The notes: generated by a model not told the origin, from the letters alone. A DNA stretch of 5,208 nucleotides from an uncultured Collinsella sp. (GCA_900547655.1 URHQ01000110.1:1-5208), one strand, 5' to 3'; positions 1 through 5,208 are shown, counted from the stretch's first letter. Numbers and translations are program-made.

Positions 1-3
1 TCC

Positions 4-127
4 CTGCTCGGACAGTCCTGCTCGCACGGAGAGCACATTAAGTGCTCTCCGGCTCGTGCGGAACTCGCGATGAACCTTACGTTCCGCGCCGCTCGGGCAG
101 ACGCCTCGGTGTTGAGGCGCGGCTTTT
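4..127 (+). other. Structured segment, three-way-junction-like inverted repeats
   Basis: Several inverted repeats nest here. An outer stem can pair 4-11 with 93-100. Inside it are a perfect 10-bp hairpin (27-36 with 42-51, loop ATTAA) and a 9-bp hairpin (56-64 with 81-89, 16-nt loop). After it comes a 6-bp hairpin (102-107 with 114-119), and TTTT lies at 124-127. The non-Watson-Crick positions at 8/96, 11/93 and 57/88 would be G-U pairs in a plus-strand RNA and A-C clashes in a minus-strand RNA, so a plus-strand transcript is favoured. One reading frame (codons from position 1) is also open from the left edge to a TGA at 130-132, so the 3' end of a gene reaching in from the left is possible. 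I do not recognise that peptide. It may be a structured RNA, the leader or tail of an upstream transcript, or one copy of a dispersed intergenic repeat. Confidence 0.4.
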
Positions 128-157
128 CATGAGAGCATCCGCAACGCATATAAGATG

Positions 158-181
158 AAGGCCGCGTTATGTGGCTTTTTT
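158..181 (+). terminator. Possible intrinsic terminator, plus strand
   Basis: The core stem GCCGC (161-165) pairs with GTGGC (171-175), including one G-U pair, around a GTTAT loop. It is followed directly by six T residues (176-181). The A residues before the stem (158-159) can extend the helix into the T-run. The stem is short, so this is only moderately convincing. It would end a plus-strand transcript entering from the left, such as the structured segment before it. Confidence 0.4.
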
Positions 182-186
182 GCATC

Positions 187-296
187 TGGAAACCGTGTCC
201 CAGAATTCACTTCCGGAATGGAATGCAGTTTCCGCTTGTGGCCCCGTTGGGAAACTGCATCCCACTCCGATTGCAAATTCCGGGACGCATTTTCCG
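187..296. repeat. Long imperfect palindrome, about 110 bp
   Basis: Bases 187-233 are nearly the reverse complement of 250-296, around a 16-nt centre (234-249); paired positions sum to 483. Of 47 pairs, 35 are Watson-Crick. The inner 11 bp (ATGCAGTTTCC, 223-233, with GGAAACTGCAT, 250-260) are perfect. Seven further pairs (194, 202, 208, 209, 213, 218 and 222 with their partners) are A-C or C-A on the plus strand, which become G-U pairs in a minus-strand RNA. Only two (187 and 196) show the opposite pattern. Several frames stay open through it on both strands, giving short peptides that I regard as artefacts of the repeat. It resembles a REP/BIME-type or small non-autonomous mobile repeat. No transposase or target-site duplication was identified. 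Confidence 0.75.
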
Positions 297-307
297 ATAC
301 CCCGCCC

Positions 308-342
308 ATCCGGAAAGCCCGTCCCACTCTGAATACATCCGG
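308..342 (+). repeat. Degenerate direct copy of the left palindrome arm
   Basis: Bases 308-326 match 184-202 at 15 of 19 positions (ATCnGGAAA followed by GTCCCA). The following bases 331-342 (GAATACATCCGG) resemble 203-216 (GAATTCACTTCCGG) with a two-base length difference. This suggests a decayed second unit of the same repeat family next to the intact palindrome. The similarity was judged by eye. Confidence 0.4.
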
Positions 343-440
343 CAAACGCATGCGAGCGTGTCGTCCAAGACGGCCTCGTCATCGGGGTGATGGAAAATAT
401 CGCCCCAAACGCTTGCCACGGTTGCGTCCACAAGTGTCAA
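343..440. other. Intergenic stretch, no supported gene
   Basis: No start codon with a ribosome site and no bounded gene was found here. Two structures are visible. One is a palindrome CGCATGCG at 347-354. The other is an 8-bp hairpin pairing 384-391 with 399-406 around a 7-nt loop, with one G-U pair in plus-strand RNA. In one minus-strand frame the stretch reads as an acidic peptide including VWGDIFHHPDDEAVLDDTL. That looks more like protein than the neighbouring frames do, so a decayed gene remnant is possible. Confidence 0.4.
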
Positions 441-441
441 G

Positions 442-469
442 AAAAAAGCCTCGAGAATCTCGAGGCTTT
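442..469 (-). terminator. Intrinsic terminator of the flavodoxin gene
   Basis: An 11-bp perfect stem pairs 445-455 (AAAGCCTCGAG) with 459-469 (CTCGAGGCTTT) around a 3-base loop. On the minus strand the hairpin is followed by a run of T (complement of the A residues at 442-447). It lies about 40 bases past the flavodoxin stop codon at 511. It is also the first strong terminator met by transcripts of the whole minus-strand cluster. The plus-strand side has only TTTC after the stem, so any bidirectional activity would be weak. Confidence 0.9.
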
Positions 470-510
470 CACGTTTGCACGATTGAACGCGCGGCATCGC
501 GAGCGACGGT

Positions 511-1062
511 CTACTCGCCCAAAACGGCCTTTTTGGCGGCTGCAGCCATGTTATCCAGATCTTCCTTGGTGGGATGGTCCTTCGCGGCAACCCAGTTGTC
601 GAGCAGCATCTTAAATCGGGCGTTTTCGGGATCTTGCTCGAGCATGGCCTCGTAGCGCTGCTTGACCGCAGGGCCCATCTTGCCCTGGCACATCGCCCAG
701 CCCGCAAGCTCGGCATCCCCAGCCAAATTGGAAGTCACGCGATCAATAATCTGCTGGTAATAGCTCTGGTCGGCGCCAAAACCGCAGGTGCCAAACAGGA
801 AGACACGCTTGCCGTGCAAGGCGGAGAGCAACGTCGCGACCGAAGGCGTGCACGCGCCCTTGTCGCACCAAAAACCGACGAGCACCGTGTCGGCCGCGCA
901 GGCGCCCTGCGCCTCGAGCGCAACCTGATCTGCATCCGCATCGTCGCTCAATGCCGCGGCATGGACAAACTCAACGCCCGCAGCCTGCAGAGCGCGCTTG
1001 ATCGCGCCCGAAACCATCCTGGTATTACCGCTCTTGCTGTTAACCACCAAAGAGCACGTCAT
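511..1062 (-). CDS. Flavodoxin family protein (BilS-like / Flavodoxin_3 group)
   Basis: This 183-residue protein has a flavodoxin fold and is predicted to bind FMN and carry electrons in the cytoplasm. The N-terminal beta-strand LVVN is followed by the phosphate-binding loop SKSGNT (residues 9-14). Other landmarks are FWCDKG (64-69), FGTCGFG (90-96), CQGKM (125-129) and a C-terminal HPTKEDL (163-169). This set resembles the short flavodoxin-like proteins grouped with BilS, the partner flavodoxin of bilirubin reductase BilR. No BilR-like reductase lies in the window, so the redox partner is unknown. Six cysteines (3, 55, 66, 71, 93, 125) are present, with no membrane segment or signal peptide. 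I chose the ATG at 1062, which has GAGG (1073-1076) 10 bases upstream. A GTG two codons earlier (1068) sits only 4 bases from that site. It follows the ABC exporter pair in the same direction after 127 bp. The family call is strong; the physiological role is not. Confidence 0.92.
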   Translation of the reverse strand: MTCSLVVNSKSGNTRMVSGAIKRALQAAGVEFVHAAALSDDADADQVALEAQGACAADTVLVGFWCDKGACTPSVATLLSALHGKRVFLFGTCGFGADQSYYQQIIDRVTSNLAGDAELAGWAMCQGKMGPAVKQRYEAMLEQDPENARFKMLLDNWVAAKDHPTKEDLDNMAAAAKKAVLGE

Positions 1063-1111
1063 AGTCACGTTGCCTCGTTTCCCCCAAAACTAAAGCCACT
1101 AATGCAATTTA

Positions 1112-1127
1112 TTAGATGAATATCTAA
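1112..1127. promoter_or_regulatory. Palindrome TTAGATGAATATCTAA, candidate operator
   Basis: This perfect inverted repeat has 6-bp arms (1112-1117 and 1122-1127) around GAAT. It covers the candidate -10 element of the flavodoxin gene. A dimeric repressor bound here would block RNA polymerase. No regulator gene is present in the window and I cannot match the site to a specific family. Confidence 0.35.
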
Positions 1128-1149
1128 GTACTTACGTGACAGATGTAAA
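1121..1149 (-). promoter_or_regulatory. Candidate promoter of the flavodoxin gene
   Basis: On the minus strand TTTACA (1144-1149) is followed after 17 bases by TAGATA (1121-1126), giving a sigma-70-like promoter with a good -35 and a poor -10. Transcription would start near 1114, about 50 bases before the ATG at 1062. The AT-rich block here contrasts with the GC-rich surroundings, which supports a regulatory role. Confidence 0.4.
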
Positions 1150-1161
1150 CCACCGTCTGTC
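1138..1161. promoter_or_regulatory. Inverted repeat GACAGA-N12-TCTGTC
   Basis: Two 6-bp half-sites (1138-1143 and 1156-1161) flank the candidate -35 element TTTACA at 1144-1149. They could be a second regulator-binding site or a weak hairpin in a read-through transcript from the ABC operon. The arms are short, so chance occurrence is possible. Confidence 0.25.
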
Positions 1162-1189
1162 GATTGATTAATTTGCCCCACGGGCTTGC

Positions 1190-3049
1190 TCACTGGGCAA
1201 ACTGGCTGCGGTAGAGTTCGGCGTAGAAGCCGCCTGCCGCTAGCAGCTCGTCGTGCGTGCCGCGCTCGATAATCTGGCCGTCGCGCATGACCAGAATGCA
1301 GTCGGCGTTGCGGGTCGTCGACAGGCGGTGCGCCACCACAAAGCTTGTGCGGCCGGCCATAAGCTCGTCGAATGCCGCCTGCACCTGCAGCTCGGTGCGG
1401 GTATCGATGCTCGAGGTCGCCTCGTCCAGCAGCAGAATCGCCGGGTCGGTGAGCATGACGCGCGCGATGCACAGCAGCTGTTTTTGACCCTGGCTAAACG
1501 TGCCGCCGTCCTCGCCGATGACCGTATCGTAGCCGCCTGGCAGCTGCACGATAAACTTGTGTGCATGCGCGCGCTTGGCGGCCTCGATAACCTGCTCGCG
1601 CGTGACATCGGGGCAACCGTAAGCGATGTTTTCCGCCACCGTGCCCTCGAACAGCCACGTATCCTGCAGCACCATGCCAAAGGCGCGGCGCAGGCTTGCG
1701 CGCGTGTAGTCACGCGAAGACCTGCCATCGACCATGATGCGTCCGGCATCGATATCGTAAAAGCGCAGCAGCAGGTTGATGAGCGTCGTCTTGCCGCAGC
1801 CCGTGGGGCCGACCAGGGCAAAGCGCATGCCGGGCTTAGCCTCGATGCAGATATCCTGCAGCAGTTTGCGGTCGGGCACGTAGCTAAAGTCCACATGCTC
1901 AAAGGCGACCTCGCCCTGCGGGGCAGAAAGTACCACGGCGTCCGACGCGTCGGGCTCCTGCTCGCGCGCATCGAGCAGCGCAAACATGCGGCGCGCCGAG
2001 GCGTACGCGGTCTGGATCTGCGTAATGACGTTGGTGACCTCGTTGAACGGCTTGGTGTATTGGTTGGCATAGGACAGGAAGATCTGCACGCCGCCCACCG
2101 TAAGCGCCGCGGGCACGCCCGTGATCACGCCCACGCAGCCGATCACAGCGACCACGGCATAGATGATGTTGTTGATAAAGCGCGTGCCGGGGTTGGAGAG
2201 CGAACCCATAAACTGCGCGCGCTCGCCCGCGGTGTAGAGCTCGGCATTGAGCGCGTCGAAGCGCGCTTGGGCGTTCGGGCCGTAGGCAAAGGCGTCGATT
2301 AGCTTTTGCTCGCCTACGTACTCCTCGATATGACCACCGAGCTGCCCTTGAATACGCTGCTGTGCCGTAAAGCTTTTGTTGGAAAGCTTGGCGATGGCGC
2401 CGGCTGCAAAAATGGAAAGCGGTGTGACGAGTACCACCACAAGCGTCATGGTCAGGTTGATGGAAAGCATAAACGCGAGCGTGCCCACGATGGTAATAAC
2501 ACCGGTGAAGAGCTGCGTGAAGCCCTGCAGCAGACCGTCGCCCACCTGGTCGACGTCGTTGACCACACGGCTCATGAGGTCGCCGTGAGCATGGCTGTCG
2601 ATAAAGCTGAGCGGCATGCGGCTGAGCTTATCGCTCGCCTCCACGCGCATGTCGCACACCGTTTCGTAGGACAGGCGGTTGACGCAGTAGCCCTGCAGCC
2701 ACTGGAAGGACGCTGCTCCCACCACGACGAGCGCGAGTTTGGTAACGAGCGGCAGCAGCGCATCGAAGTCCACCTGCCCGGCAGCAACGATCAGGTCGAT
2801 GCCCTCGCCGATGAGAATAGGTGTGTAGAGCTGCAGAATCACCGAGATGGCGGCGCTCACAAACGACGCCGCAAACGAAATACGGTGCGGACGGACGTAG
2901 CCCATCAGGCGGCGGGTCACCGCGCCCACGGGATAGCGCTCAGGGTCGCCGGGCTGGCGCGGACCGTCGCCCAGGTCGTTGAGGTTATCGTTGCCGGACA
3001 CGTTGGCCGTCATCGTGGCGACCGAACCGGAAGAAGTATACGGATTCAT
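1190..3049 (-). CDS. Heterodimeric ABC exporter, second half (catalytically competent ATPase)
   Basis: This 619-residue protein is a fused permease-ATPase half-transporter of the multidrug exporter type, predicted to sit in the cytoplasmic membrane and dimerise with the upstream product. A polar N-terminal extension of about 45 residues precedes six membrane segments (roughly 54-80, 98-120, 168-195, 200-220, 288-312, 316-332). The nucleotide-binding domain has an aromatic A-loop (Y390), Walker A GPTGCGKTT (414-422), Q-loop Q462, a signature reading FSQGQ (518-522), Walker B ILLLDEAT (538-545) with catalytic E543, a D-loop SSID (546-549) and switch H574. The intact Glu and His mark it as the active-site half, while the altered signature belongs to the degenerate site. 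Its ATG directly follows the stop codon of the preceding gene, with AGGAGG 8 bases upstream, so the two are co-translated. A second ATG at codon 13 lacks that site. The substrate is unknown; drugs, lipids or peptides are all possible for this family. Confidence 0.96.
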   Translation of the reverse strand: MNPYTSSGSVATMTANVSGNDNLNDLGDGPRQPGDPERYPVGAVTRRLMGYVRPHRISFAASFVSAAISVILQLYTPILIGEGIDLIVAAGQVDFDALLPLVTKLALVVVGAASFQWLQGYCVNRLSYETVCDMRVEASDKLSRMPLSFIDSHAHGDLMSRVVNDVDQVGDGLLQGFTQLFTGVITIVGTLAFMLSINLTMTLVVVLVTPLSIFAAGAIAKLSNKSFTAQQRIQGQLGGHIEEYVGEQKLIDAFAYGPNAQARFDALNAELYTAGERAQFMGSLSNPGTRFINNIIYAVVAVIGCVGVITGVPAALTVGGVQIFLSYANQYTKPFNEVTNVITQIQTAYASARRMFALLDAREQEPDASDAVVLSAPQGEVAFEHVDFSYVPDRKLLQDICIEAKPGMRFALVGPTGCGKTTLINLLLRFYDIDAGRIMVDGRSSRDYTRASLRRAFGMVLQDTWLFEGTVAENIAYGCPDVTREQVIEAAKRAHAHKFIVQLPGGYDTVIGEDGGTFSQGQKQLLCIARVMLTDPAILLLDEATSSIDTRTELQVQAAFDELMAGRTSFVVAHRLSTTRNADCILVMRDGQIIERGTHDELLAAGGFYAELYRSQFAQ

Positions 3050-4912
3050 TTAGCAGCCCTCCTTTGTGCAAGTGGATGCCGGGGCAGCCGGGGCGGACGC
3101 GGGACTTGGGACGGACGTGGGCGCCGCACTCCCCTGCTGGCCCTCGAGCTCCTCGCGTCGCAGCTGCGACTGGCAAATCTCGCGGTAGAGCTGGCAGCTT
3201 GCATACAGCTCGTCATGCGTGCCCAGGCCCGCAACCGAGCCGTGGTCGAGTACGCAGATCATGTCGGCATCGCGCACGGTCGAGACGCGCTGGCTTACGA
3301 TGACGGTCGTGAGCGGCAGCCCGCCCTCGGCGGCACCGCGCACATTGCGCTCGCGGATGGCATGGCGAAGCGCCGCGTCGGTCTTAAAGTCGAGCGCCGA
3401 GGCGGAGTCGTCCATGATCAGGACCTGAGGCGAGCCCACCAGGGCGCGCGCGATGGTCAGGCGTTGGCGTTGGCCACCGCTGAAGTTCTTACCGCCCGCC
3501 TCGACCGGGGCATCGAGCCCCTGCGACTTGCTGCGCACGAACTCGCTCGCCTGCGCTATATCGAGCGCTGCCCAGAGCTCCTCGTCGGTCGCCGACTCGT
3601 CACGCCAGGTCAGGTTGCTGCGGATGGTGCCGCTCATCAGCGACGCGCGCTGCGGAACAGTCGCGACCACACGGCGCAACTGGTCGAGCGGCCAGGTGCG
3701 CACATCGGCGCCCATCACGCTCACGCTGCCGGTACTCGCATCGTACAGGCGCGGGATGAGCGAGACGAGCGTCGACTTACCGCTGCCCGTGCCGCCGATA
3801 ATGCCGAGCGTTTTGCCCAGCGGCAGCTCCAGGGTCACATCGTTGACGGCGTTGGCAGCGCCGGCGCCAAACGAGAAGCTCGCATGGCTCAAGCCCAGCG
3901 CAGGAACGGGAGCGACATTGCCCGGCTCAGGCAGCGCGACCGGCTGGTTGCCCTCGTCAGCGATGCTCGGCACGCAATTGAGCACCTCGTTGATACGCGA
4001 CGCGCTGGCGCTCGCCTTGGTAAAGACCACGACCAGGTTGGCGACGTACACGATGGAGGTCAGGGTCTGCGTCATGTAGTTCACAAACGCCATGACCTGG
4101 CCCTGCGTAAGCTCGCCCACGTTGACCTGAATGCCGCCCACCCACAGGATGGCGCACACGCCCAGGTTCATCACAAGAAACGTGACGGGGTTGAGAATCG
4201 ACGAGAGCTTGCCCACCGCGATGGCAGTATTGGCCTGGTCATCGGCGGCTTGGGCAAAGCGCTCGCGCTCGTGGTCCTCGCGCACAAAGGCGCGAACCAC
4301 GCGGGCGCCCGAAAGCCCCTCGCGGCAGATAAGCGCGATGCGGTCGAGCTTTGCCTGCAGCTGCTTGTAGTAGGGAATGCAGCGCGCCATGACAAACCAA
4401 AACACCAGGCCAATGGCGGGCGTGCAAATCAAAAAGATCATGCCGAGCTTAAGGTCGATGGCAAGGGCCGCGACCATGGAGCCCACCGCCAGGAAAGGCC
4501 AGCGGATGAGCATGCGCACGCCCAGCGCCACGGCGAGCTGCACCTGGTTGACGTCGTTGGTGATGCGCGTGATGAGCGACGGCGTACCAAAGCGGTCGAG
4601 CTCGGCGTAGCTCAGTTTGTTGATGTGCTCGTAGAGCGCGCCGCGAATGTCGGTGCCCATGCCCTGCGAGGTCAGCGCCGCCATCTTTTGGCAGACGAGC
4701 GTAAACGAGATGCCGATCACAGCCATGGCGCCAAGTACCATGCCGTAGTGGATAACGGCGTTGACATCGTGTGCGCCAATACCCTTATCGATCATCTGGG
4801 CAATCACCAGCGGCGTCAGCAGGTCAAAGATCACTTCGATCAGCTTGCACGCAGGGCCAATCACCATATAGCGGCGAAACTTGCCACCAAAACGCCTGAG
4901 CAGCTCAATCAT
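3050..4912 (-). CDS. Heterodimeric ABC exporter, first half (degenerate ATPase site)
   Basis: This 620-residue protein is the partner half-transporter, with six predicted membrane segments (roughly 15-40, 53-75, 136-156, 157-178, 240-261, 275-297) and a C-terminal nucleotide-binding domain. Motifs are Walker A GGTGSGKST (373-381), Q-loop Q421, signature FSGGQ (477-481), Walker B VLIMDD (497-502) with D502 replacing the catalytic Glu, and Q541 replacing the switch His (VSQRVST). This Asp/Gln pair is characteristic of the degenerate subunit of heterodimeric exporters such as TM287. After the ATPase domain comes a tail of about 30 residues rich in Ala, Pro and Ser, ending CTKEGC, whose codons also carry the next gene's ribosome site. 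I place the start at the ATG at 4912, preceded by AGGGAG 9 bases upstream. An upstream in-frame GTG (4969) would add 19 residues but has a poor ribosome site and lies upstream of the candidate -10. The substrate is unknown. Confidence 0.95.
   Translation of the reverse strand: MIELLRRFGGKFRRYMVIGPACKLIEVIFDLLTPLVIAQMIDKGIGAHDVNAVIHYGMVLGAMAVIGISFTLVCQKMAALTSQGMGTDIRGALYEHINKLSYAELDRFGTPSLITRITNDVNQVQLAVALGVRMLIRWPFLAVGSMVAALAIDLKLGMIFLICTPAIGLVFWFVMARCIPYYKQLQAKLDRIALICREGLSGARVVRAFVREDHERERFAQAADDQANTAIAVGKLSSILNPVTFLVMNLGVCAILWVGGIQVNVGELTQGQVMAFVNYMTQTLTSIVYVANLVVVFTKASASASRINEVLNCVPSIADEGNQPVALPEPGNVAPVPALGLSHASFSFGAGAANAVNDVTLELPLGKTLGIIGGTGSGKSTLVSLIPRLYDASTGSVSVMGADVRTWPLDQLRRVVATVPQRASLMSGTIRSNLTWRDESATDEELWAALDIAQASEFVRSKSQGLDAPVEAGGKNFSGGQRQRLTIARALVGSPQVLIMDDSASALDFKTDAALRHAIRERNVRGAAEGGLPLTTVIVSQRVSTVRDADMICVLDHGSVAGLGTHDELYASCQLYREICQSQLRREELEGQQGSAAPTSVPSPASAPAAPASTCTKEGC
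3058..3063 (-). promoter_or_regulatory. Shine-Dalgarno of the second ABC gene, inside the first
   Basis: AGGAGG on the minus strand lies 8 bases before the ATG at 3049 and within the Lys-Glu-Gly codons at the end of the first ABC gene. Stop (TAA, 3050-3052) and start (ATG, 3047-3049) are directly adjacent. This fixes the start of the second gene and implies coupled, near-equal synthesis of the two halves. Confidence 0.9.
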
Positions 4913-4956
4913 GTATAGGCGCTCCCTATCATCATCCACATTCAATTCGAACCATG

Positions 4957-4986
4957 ATAGTACCGCCACCCCAAAAGAAGCGTAAA
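4957..4986 (-). promoter_or_regulatory. Candidate promoter of the ABC exporter operon
   Basis: On the minus strand TTTACG (4981-4986) is followed after 18 bases by TACTAT (4957-4962). Each hexamer matches the sigma-70 consensus at four of six positions. Initiation would fall near 4950, giving a leader of about 38 bases before the ATG at 4912. If correct, the GTG at 4969 is not in the transcript. Confidence 0.35.
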
Positions 4987-5062
4987 CAACTCGTCATTTC
5001 TAGCGGGATTCAGTTTTCAGAGGGGCATACGCGCACGCCCGATCAATGGCGGGCAAACCGCC

Positions 5063-5071
5063 TGGTATATT
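5063..5071 (+). promoter_or_regulatory. Candidate extended -10 promoter for the rightward gene
   Basis: TGGTATATT forms an extended -10 element (TGn followed by TATATT at 5066-5071), which can work without a good -35; no convincing -35 is visible. Immediately upstream is the inverted repeat GGCGG-GCAAA-CCGCC (5048-5062), where a regulator could bind. Transcription would begin near 5078, giving a leader of about 44 bases before the ATG at 5122. Confidence 0.45.
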
Positions 5072-5121
5072 TACATTAGTGCCACCAAGTTAGTCGCCGA
5101 CCCTTGAAATGAGGTGCCGAG

Positions 5122-5208
5122 ATGAACGACATTCTCGCAAGAAGAGCAAGACGAGCAACTGTGGGCATCGCCCTTTCCGCGGCACTTGTCGCGGGAATCG
5201 CCCCCGTA
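5122..5208 (+). CDS. N-terminus of a secreted or surface protein (partial)
   Basis: Only the first 29 codons are in the window; the gene runs off the right edge. The start is the ATG at 5122, with GAGG (5111-5114) 7 bases upstream. The peptide begins MNDILARRARRA, an arginine-rich n-region, and continues with the hydrophobic stretch TVGIALSAALVAGIAPV. This is a typical signal sequence or N-terminal membrane anchor. Two Arg-Arg pairs precede the hydrophobic core, but the twin-arginine consensus is not clearly met, so Sec export is the simpler reading. The gene is transcribed away from the ABC exporter operon. The mature protein is not visible and no function can be given. Confidence 0.75.
   Translation, partial: MNDILARRARRATVGIALSAALVAGIAPV

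Noticed and set aside
184..342. Repeats as a CRISPR array
   Set aside because: The units are degenerate, inverted and irregularly spaced, with no uniform spacers and no cas genes.
155..655. Several open frames on both strands across the palindrome region
   Set aside because: They are open because of the repeat sequence, run into the flavodoxin gene or the terminator, lack ribosome sites and differ in frame without any shared domain.
574..1119. Plus-strand open frame opposite the flavodoxin gene
   Set aside because: The opposite strand encodes recognisable flavodoxin motifs and is followed by a matching terminator, so this frame is a shadow.
1171..1200. Hairpin at the stop codon of the second ABC gene as a terminator
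   Set aside because: TTTGCCC and GGGCAAA arms can pair, but the loop is long, one arm overlaps the coding end and no T-run follows.
1065..1472. Minus-strand frame of 135 codons spanning the end of the second ABC gene and the gap after it
   Set aside because: It is out of frame with the ATPase domain, has an Arg/Ala/Gly-biased composition and no start signal.
1253..2302. Plus-strand open frame of 349 codons opposite the second ABC gene
   Set aside because: It lies fully antisense to the ATPase and permease domains of a well-supported gene, with a similarly biased composition and no domain.
2306..4918. Very long open frame of 870 codons on the plus strand, opposite both ABC genes
   Set aside because: It is antisense to two clear ABC transporter genes. 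Its product is rich in His, Arg and Ala with no recognisable domain, as expected from the complement of GC-rich coding sequence, and it has no supported ribosome site.

Overview
The window looks like a chromosomal stretch of a GC-rich Actinomycetota, most likely a gut Coriobacteriia such as Collinsella. This is inferred from the strongly GC-ending codons, the acidic protein composition and the style of the intergenic repeats. No rRNA or other taxonomic marker is present, so the assignment is tentative.

Layout. Positions 1-132 form a highly structured segment: inverted repeats that can fold as a three-way junction, followed by a small hairpin and a T-run. No gene can be assigned to it. Positions 133-510 hold no convincing gene. 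They contain a plus-strand terminator-like hairpin (158-181), a long imperfect palindrome of about 110 bp (187-296), a degenerate direct copy of part of it (308-342), a short stretch that reads like protein but has no gene structure (about 345-437), and a strong minus-strand intrinsic terminator (442-469).

The three complete genes are all on the minus strand and are read from right to left. First comes an ABC exporter half (3050-4912), then a second ABC exporter half (1190-3049), then a small flavodoxin-fold protein (511-1062). The two ABC halves are almost equal in length (620 and 619 residues). They touch with no gap between stop and start, and the Shine-Dalgarno site of the second lies in the last codons of the first. 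Their ATPase motifs are complementary: the first half has a degenerate Walker B (Asp for the catalytic Glu) and switch (Gln for His), while the second keeps Glu and His but has an altered signature (FSQGQ). This is the classic asymmetric heterodimeric exporter pattern of TM287/288, BmrCD and LmrCD. No terminator is obvious after the ABC pair. The flavodoxin gene may therefore be partly co-transcribed and share the terminator at 442-469, although a candidate promoter with overlapping palindromes lies just upstream of it.

At the right edge a divergent plus-strand gene begins (5122 to beyond the window) with an obvious N-terminal signal sequence. The 209-bp gap between it and the exporter operon holds candidate promoters for both directions. 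The genes themselves belong to known families. The most unusual parts of the window are the structured and palindromic DNA at the left end and the operator-like arrangement ahead of the flavodoxin gene.
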